From assembly GCA_015655115.1 (NCBI GenBank), contig JAATFQ010000237.1, forward strand, positions 1 through 46,436: 46,436 nucleotides of DNA. The letters are read 5' to 3'. The position numbers and the translations under genes are program-made. Position 1 is the first letter of the stretch. Each line of letters starts with the position of its first letter. The notes under the pieces were generated by a model. It worked only from the letters and a program-made list of their open reading frames with translations, made no database searches and had not been told where the DNA came from. Source of the stretch: Sphingobacteriales bacterium (GTDB lineage Bacteria; Bacteroidota; Bacteroidia; Sphingobacteriales; Sphingobacteriaceae). This document shows, piece by piece, positions 41,569 to 46,436 of the stretch.

Positions 41569-43203
41569 ATGACTAAAAATCACTTGTTACAAATTTTAAG
41601 AAATTTGTTTTTTGTTTTTACCCTAGTTTTAGCTATTTCAAGTTGTGCAAGTATAGGAGCTGGTCCGCAAGGTGGTCCAAAGGATTCTATACCTCCAAAA
41701 GTGCTGACAATGTTTCCAAAAAATCAGACTACAAACTTTAAGGAGAAAAAAATCATTATTACATTTGATGAGTACTTTAAATTGAACGATCAGTCGAAGC
41801 AATTTTCTATTTCGCCAGACCTGGACGTGTTACCTACTCTTAAGGTTAAAAAGAAAACGCTGGAAATTACAATAACAGATACTTTAGAAAAGAACACTAC
41901 TTACACCCTGAATTTCGGTAAGTCAATCGTAGATATAAATGAGTCTAACGCCTTAAAAAATTTCAGTTATGTTTTCGCTACAGGTCCAAAATTAGATTCT
42001 CTTAATATCTCTGGGAACATTAAAAATGCTTTGACCGGAAAACCAGAGATTGAAGCAGTAGCTTTAATGATTCCCTTAAACAGAGATACTATTTTCGGAA
42101 AGAAAAAGGCATCAATTTATGCACTGACCGATAGTAGTGGTAATTACAAAATCAGTAACCTGAAGCAGGATACCTATAAAGTATACGCTATAGTTGAAAA
42201 GAGCAGTGACAAAATATACCAGCAAAGTACAGATGAAGTAGGCTTTATTAAGCAGCCCGTTGTATTAAAAAAAGATACGCAAAACTTAAATATGGTGGTT
42301 TTTAAGGAAGAAGCAACCACGTTTAGAGTAAACGACAGAAAAATAAACAACGATGGAAGTATCTCCATATCTTTCAATCAGAAGCTAAAATCACCTGGAA
42401 TAACTGTTAAAGAACCTGCAGAACTTGACAAGACAAAGCTGTATAAATTCAATAAAACAGCAGACTCAGTAAAACTCTGGCTGACAGATTTAAGCTTCGA
42501 TTCTACAAAAGTAGATATTACCGACAGCGGAAAAGTGCGCCAAACGGTAAGACTAACAAGAGGGAAAAAAGAAACTTATACCCGTACCGTAATGCCAACG
42601 GACAATATAGAAGCTAACCTGCTGAATCCAAATAAAAATTTAAAATTAACCTTCTCCCTTCCTATTGAAGCTATAGATGCCACAAAAATAGTTTTGATGG
42701 AAGATTCAGTAGAAAAAGAAAATTTTACGGTTTCAAAAGATACAGCGGATTTACTATCATATGAAGTAAAATACCCTTGGAGAGCAACCAGAATTTACGA
42801 GATTAAATTTAAAGAGGGAGCATTCACAGCCATGTTCAAAGCTAAAAACAAAGAGTTTGTAAAGAAGTTTGAACTGGCAAAAGCCGATGACTACGGAACT
42901 TTAGTGGTGAAAATTATTACGCCCGAACCTAACAAACAGTATGTGCTCGAGATTATTAATGAGGCTAAAAATATAGTTACGAAACTAGTAGTGGCAAAAG
43001 ATACCACCGTTACATTTAACAAATATCGCGCAGGCAAATATTTTATAAGGATCATTTACGATACCAATAAAAATGGAGAATGGGATACTGGAAATGTTAA
43101 AGAAGGCAGGCAGCCAGAGAATATTTACAATGAACCAAAAGAGCTCTCTATACGTGCAAATTGGGATAGGAACGAGACAATCACCCTACCCAAAGAGCAG
43201 TAA
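41569..43203 (+). CDS. Ig-like (Big_5) domain lipoprotein
   Basis: The 544-residue protein begins with a lipoprotein signal peptide whose lipobox is ISSC (C26), so it is probably anchored in the outer membrane or inner leaflet. A bacterial Ig-like Big_5 domain follows at about residues 40-135 (PPKVLTMFPKNQTTNF, IITFDEYFKL, TYTLNFGKSIVD). Later parts resemble carboxypeptidase-regulatory-like and further strand-rich modules (around 150-240 and 450-544, with YDTNKNGEWDTGN). Function is unknown, probably structural or envelope-related. The upstream 132 bp is A+T-rich with no recognisable promoter element. Confidence 0.85.
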   Translation: MTKNHLLQILRNLFFVFTLVLAISSCASIGAGPQGGPKDSIPPKVLTMFPKNQTTNFKEKKIIITFDEYFKLNDQSKQFSISPDLDVLPTLKVKKKTLEITITDTLEKNTTYTLNFGKSIVDINESNALKNFSYVFATGPKLDSLNISGNIKNALTGKPEIEAVALMIPLNRDTIFGKKKASIYALTDSSGNYKISNLKQDTYKVYAIVEKSSDKIYQQSTDEVGFIKQPVVLKKDTQNLNMVVFKEEATTFRVNDRKINNDGSISISFNQKLKSPGITVKEPAELDKTKLYKFNKTADSVKLWLTDLSFDSTKVDITDSGKVRQTVRLTRGKKETYTRTVMPTDNIEANLLNPNKNLKLTFSLPIEAIDATKIVLMEDSVEKENFTVSKDTADLLSYEVKYPWRATRIYEIKFKEGAFTAMFKAKNKEFVKKFELAKADDYGTLVVKIITPEPNKQYVLEIINEAKNIVTKLVVAKDTTVTFNKYRAGKYFIRIIYDTNKNGEWDTGNVKEGRQPENIYNEPKELSIRANWDRNETITLPKEQ

Positions 43204-43220
43204 AATTACAACTGATATAA

Positions 43221-43730
43221 CTATTTAAACCAGTCCGAGTACATCACGTAGTTATCCGGCAGATAATTTAATAAAGCCCGTTGCTCTTCAGTAATGGGCT
43301 TTATTTTTTTTGCGGGTGTCCCCCCATATATATATCCACTTTCGCAGTATGTATTCTCTAAAACTACAGAACCCGCAGCTATAATGCAATAAGACTCTAC
43401 AATCACTTTATCCATTACAATAGCGCCCATGCCCACCAGTACATTATCGTGGAGTGTACATCCATGTACGATGGCATTGTGCCCCACGGATACCCTGCTT
43501 CCAATAGTTGTGGCAGCTTTTTTATAGGTAGCATGAATTACAGCCCCATCCTGGATGTTGCTGTAATCACCAATAGTAATCGTATTTACATCTCCTCTGA
43601 TCACCGCATTGAACCAGACTGAAGAATGAGTACCTATTGTTACATCCCCTACAATAGTGGCATTAGGAGCAATAAAACAATCTTCTCCCCAGCTGGGATT
43701 TTTATCTAATACCGGAAGTATTAAAGCCAT
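43221..43730 (-). CDS. Gamma-carbonic anhydrase family protein
   Basis: The 169-residue protein is a left-handed beta-helix with hexapeptide repeats (IGDYSNIQDGAVIHATY, GAIVMDKVIVES). Three His at positions 66, 84 and 89 (HATY, GHNAIVHG) match the zinc ligands of gamma-class carbonic anhydrases, so reversible CO2 hydration is possible. Many such proteins lack the extra loop residues for high activity, so activity is not assured. The gene is convergent with the Ig-like lipoprotein, with stops 17 bp apart. nadB on the same strand ends 56 bp upstream of its start. Confidence 0.88.
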   Translation of the reverse strand: MALILPVLDKNPSWGEDCFIAPNATIVGDVTIGTHSSVWFNAVIRGDVNTITIGDYSNIQDGAVIHATYKKAATTIGSRVSVGHNAIVHGCTLHDNVLVGMGAIVMDKVIVESYCIIAAGSVVLENTYCESGYIYGGTPAKKIKPITEEQRALLNYLPDNYVMYSDWFK

Positions 43731-43786
43731 ATGAATTTTATCTGTATATATTTATTTTAAAATATGCTAAAGCTATCACGATTTAT

Positions 43787-45373
43787 TTAGAAAATAGTAT
43801 CTACCAAAGTGTCTGAATGACCAGGATAGTCTGTAGTGTAGTGTAAACCTCTGCTCTCCTTACGGGCCATAGCAGATTTGATCACAATAAAAGCTACCTG
43901 GATCACATTTCGCAGTTCACATAATTTAACGGAAACCTTGTTTTTTTTATAGAATTCTTCGGTCTCTTCATGAAGCAGGAACAAACGGCGCATAGCGCGG
44001 TCTAATCTGAAATCTGATCTTACAATTCCCACATAATCACTCATTAATTTTTGTGTTTCACGTAAATTATGGGTAACAAGAATATCTTCATTGGTTTGTT
44101 TTACGCCATGGTCATTCCAATCCGGTATATGATCAGGTATCACCGAAGTTTTAAATTTCTCTATAGCATCCAGATAAATCCGGTGTGCAAATACCGGTGC
44201 TTCTAAAAGTGAATTAGAAGCAAGCCTGTTTGCGCCATGTAAACCAGTAGCAGAACATTCACCGCAGGCATACAGATTATTGATGGAAGATCTTCCAAAT
44301 TCATCCACCATAATTCCACCGCACATATAATGTGTAGCTGGCGTAACTGGAATCAAATCTTTTGTCATGTCAATTCCTATAGATAAACATTTTGCATATA
44401 TATTTGGAAAATGTGCTAAAATGTCAGTCTTTTTCTTGTTCCTTATATCCAGATAAACGAAATCTTCACCTGATTTTTTCATCTCAGCATCTATAGCGCG
44501 TGCAACAATATCACGTGGTGCAAGAGATCCTCTGGAGTCATATTCGTACATAAATTCATCCCCATTTTTGCGTCTAAGAACGCCTCCAAAACCTCTTACA
44601 GCTTCAGAAATTAAGAAAGATGGGTACTCCCCAGGGTTATATAAGGCCGTTGGATGGAACTGTATGAACTCCATATTCCTCAATTTACCTTTTGCACGGT
44701 AAACCATTGCCATACCATCACCTGTAGCAATAACAGGATTTGTAGTACTCGAATAGATGTGACCAGCTCCTCCTGAAGCAAGTACAGTCACCTTTGCCAA
44801 GATCTTTTCCACATCGTTAAGCTCTGTGTTAAAGGCATATATACCAAAACAGTTGATATCTTTGGATGATTTGTCAACAAACTCCCCGAGGTGATGCTGG
44901 GTAATTAACTCCAGGCAGAAGTAATGTGTTAATATCTCTATGTTTTCATTCTCATGAATCTGCTTCAGCAAAACACTCTCAATCTCATAACCTGTAACAT
45001 CTTTATAATGTAAAATACGATGTTCAGAATGTCCGCCTTCTTTAGCAAGATCGTATACTCCCCCATTGTTTTTATCGAAGTTAATTCCATAGTCAATGAT
45101 CTCCTGGATGCGCTGAGGCCCCTCCGTTACCACTATCTCTACAATTTTAGGATCACATAAACCATCACCTGCATCGAGCGTATCGGCTATATGTTTCTCA
45201 AAAGAATCATCCTTATTTACGACTACAGCTACCCCACCCTGTGCATATTTGGTGTTCGACTCGTCTTCATTTGACTTGGTAACAATAATTACCTTTCCGT
45301 GTTTTGCAGCCTTTAAAGCAAAGCTTAAACCTGCAATACCGGATCCTACTACTAAAAAATCTACTTTTCTCAT
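43787..45373 (-). CDS. nadB: L-aspartate oxidase
   Basis: The 528-residue FAD enzyme oxidises L-aspartate to iminoaspartate, the first step of de novo NAD synthesis. It shows the FAD-binding motif VVGSGIAGLS (near residue 8), TKYAQGGVAVV, the substrate loop FIQFHPTAL, DSRGSLAPRDIVARAID (split as RGSLAPRDIV) and GLHGANRLASNSLLEA near the C-terminal domain. The frame opens at a TTG at 45406, but the ATG at 45373 gives the usual N terminus, so I start there. It diverges from nadA across a 398-bp gap, which gives two separate NAD-synthesis transcripts from one control region. Confidence 0.97.
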   Translation of the reverse strand: MRKVDFLVVGSGIAGLSFALKAAKHGKVIIVTKSNEDESNTKYAQGGVAVVVNKDDSFEKHIADTLDAGDGLCDPKIVEIVVTEGPQRIQEIIDYGINFDKNNGGVYDLAKEGGHSEHRILHYKDVTGYEIESVLLKQIHENENIEILTHYFCLELITQHHLGEFVDKSSKDINCFGIYAFNTELNDVEKILAKVTVLASGGAGHIYSSTTNPVIATGDGMAMVYRAKGKLRNMEFIQFHPTALYNPGEYPSFLISEAVRGFGGVLRRKNGDEFMYEYDSRGSLAPRDIVARAIDAEMKKSGEDFVYLDIRNKKKTDILAHFPNIYAKCLSIGIDMTKDLIPVTPATHYMCGGIMVDEFGRSSINNLYACGECSATGLHGANRLASNSLLEAPVFAHRIYLDAIEKFKTSVIPDHIPDWNDHGVKQTNEDILVTHNLRETQKLMSDYVGIVRSDFRLDRAMRRLFLLHEETEEFYKKNKVSVKLCELRNVIQVAFIVIKSAMARKESRGLHYTTDYPGHSDTLVDTIF

Positions 45374-45771
45374 TGATGACTGATAAATCCGTTGCTTTGT
45401 TAACAACGTTGAAAAAATGTTAATTACTTGTCTATATTATTAGAGCAACTTTTTAAGAATGTTTAAAGCTAAGCTAAAATGAGAATTAGACACAATCTTT
45501 TAAGTTATTTTTGAGCAACTTTGTGGAGTTTATTAACTTTTTGCTGGCTTACTAACAATTAACATATTGATATTGAAAAGTATTTACGACAAAAAATATA
45601 GCATTGTAAATCAGCCGATAGATACGTGGAAAAACCAACAATGTTGTGGATAACTGTAGAACAAATCATTTTAACGAATTTAAAATGGAGAGTTACAAAC
45701 ATTACTAACACACTAATAAACAATAGAAGTCTATTTATATTAAATAATTATTAATTATTGAAACGTTGAAA
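45374..45771. other. 398-bp A+T-rich divergent nadB-nadA gap, candidate replication-origin-like region
   Basis: There is no gene. It contains a perfect DnaA box (45645-45653), a 10-bp direct repeat GAGCAACTTT (45443-45452 and 45513-45522), a palindrome TTGTTAACAA (45397-45406) and the -7-like TATTTTTG (45506-45513). It is strongly A+T-rich. It may regulate both nad genes, contain an origin, or both. One DnaA box alone does not prove an origin. Confidence 0.5.
45645..45653 (-). promoter_or_regulatory. Perfect DnaA box
   Basis: TGTGGATAA on the plus strand is TTATCCACA on the minus strand, the exact consensus DnaA-binding site. A degenerate partner (TGTGGAGTT) lies near 45523, but a cluster of perfect boxes is not seen. 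Confidence 0.5.
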
Positions 45772-46436
45772 ATGGATACCTTAGAAGAATTAAACAGAAG
45801 AGGTTTTGTAGAAGAAAGCATAGACCCAACACTGGATCTTTTTACAGAAATTGAAAAACTAAAAAAGGAAAAAAATGCAATTATACTAGCTCATTACTAC
45901 CAGGAACCTGATATACAGGATATTGCAGACTATATTGGGGATAGTTTAGGCCTTTCTCAGGAAGCAGCAAAAACCGAAGCTGATGTGATCGTATTTGCCG
46001 GCGTACATTTTATGGCTGAAACAGCAAAAATATTATCTCCTAAAAAGAAGGTATTATTACCAGATTTAAAAGCAGGATGCTCATTAGCAGATAGTTGTCC
46101 GCCACATTTGTTTAAAAAATTCAAGGAGCAATACCCTGACCATTTGGTAATAACTTATGTGAATTGTACAGCCGAACTGAAAGCATTGAGCGACATTGTG
46201 TGTACATCAAGCAATGCGGTTCAAATTGTGCAAAGTTTGCCTATAGATCAAAAAATAATTTTCGGTCCGGATCGGAATTTAGGTGCTTATGTGGCTAAAA
46301 AAACAGGTAGAGATTTAGTACTCTGGAATGGGGCCTGTATGGTTCATGAAATTTTTTCACAGGAGAAAATTATCAAGTTAAAAGAACGCCATCCTAATGC
46401 CAAATTTATTGCACATCCAGAATGTGAAGAAGTGGT
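45772..46436 (+). CDS. nadA: Quinolinate synthase NadA (3' end cut by window)
   Basis: The visible 221 residues form about two thirds of the usual 310-350. NadA condenses iminoaspartate with dihydroxyacetone phosphate to quinolinate, the step after NadB. It uses a [4Fe-4S] cluster. Visible features are [21 protein letters not shown] (shown in part: [14 protein letters not shown]), [17 protein letters not shown], the first and second Cys regions ([18 protein letters not shown]) and HPECEEVV at the cut. The last cluster Cys lies beyond the window. The ATG at 45772 is preceded by an A+T-rich sequence and no clear ribosome-binding site. Confidence 0.95.
   Translation, partial: MDTLEELNRRGFVEESIDPTLDLFTEIEKLKKEKNAIILAHYYQEPDIQDIADYIGDSLGLSQEAAKTEADVIVFAGVHFMAETAKILSPKKKVLLPDLKAGCSLADSCPPHLFKKFKEQYPDHLVITYVNCTAELKALSDIVCTSSNAVQIVQSLPIDQKIIFGPDRNLGAYVAKKTGRDLVLWNGACMVHEIFSQEKIIKLKERHPNAKFIAHPECEEV

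Noticed and set aside
45374..45406. 11-residue extension of NadB from a TTG at 45406
   Set aside because: The ATG at 45373 starts directly at the FAD-binding strand as in homologues. The upstream codons overlap a perfect 10-bp palindrome.
1..46436. tRNA genes, CRISPR arrays, insertion sequences, toxin-antitoxin pairs
   Set aside because: I saw no tRNA T-loop signature in any gap, no regularly spaced repeats, no transposase motifs or IS-type inverted ends, and no small overlapping gene pairs of toxin type.

Overview
The window looks like chromosomal DNA of a Bacteroidota bacterium, most likely Sphingobacteriaceae (Pedobacter-like). The case rests on several lineage markers: a fused LpxC-FabZ enzyme inside an lpxD-lpxC/fabZ-lpxA cluster, the type IX secretion regulator PorX, DUF2911, DUF3347, HYC_CC_PP and DUF4175 proteins, and promoters of the Bacteroidota type (TTG or TTTG, 19-22 bp, TAnnTTTG) with few Shine-Dalgarno sequences. 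The genus is an inference. I saw no insertion sequence, prophage, CRISPR array, tRNA or rRNA. This is mostly a core-genome segment, cut at both ends: a histidine kinase tail on the left and the first two thirds of nadA on the right.

Layout: 0-1.2 kb, kinase tail, DinB-like protein and hotdog thioesterase. 1.4-2.3 kb, a two-gene minus operon (small membrane protein, DUF2911 protein) with its own promoter and terminator. 2.6-7.3 kb, a complete efflux operon (TetR regulator, TolC-like channel, HlyD/EmrA adaptor, EmrB-type MFS pump) with a 26-bp operator palindrome over the promoter. 7.5-10.1 kb, ppc. 10.2-13.1 kb, minus-strand redox and periplasmic genes (AhpD-like, 2-Cys peroxiredoxin, DOPA dioxygenase-like, YceI). 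13.3-14.6 kb, two probable copper/metal-linked small proteins around a gene-less, possibly decayed stretch. 14.7-17.6 kb, cyclophilin, exonuclease III, 5-formyl-THF cyclo-ligase and efp.

17.9-23.1 kb is the lipid A block read on the minus strand: lpxD, lpxC/fabZ and lpxA with 1-bp and 4-bp overlaps, then an ABC ATPase, with an HD-domain phosphohydrolase upstream. Divergent from it are porX, tsaE and an alanine dehydrogenase. Then come an MFS transporter and a PBP4-type peptidase (minus), a large secreted zinc metalloprotease, an unrecognised lipoprotein, a cold-shock protein, a large DUF4175 coiled-coil membrane protein and ybeY (plus).

From about 37.3 kb the DNA is visibly richer in A+T. 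It carries an ABC-F ATPase, mnmG, an Ig-like lipoprotein, a gamma-carbonic anhydrase and the divergent nadB/nadA pair. Two perfect parS (ParB-binding) sites lie directly upstream of mnmG, and the nadB-nadA gap holds a perfect DnaA box. Together these suggest that the right end lies near the chromosome origin. This is the most notable signal here. I found no convincing new multi-gene defence or mobile system.
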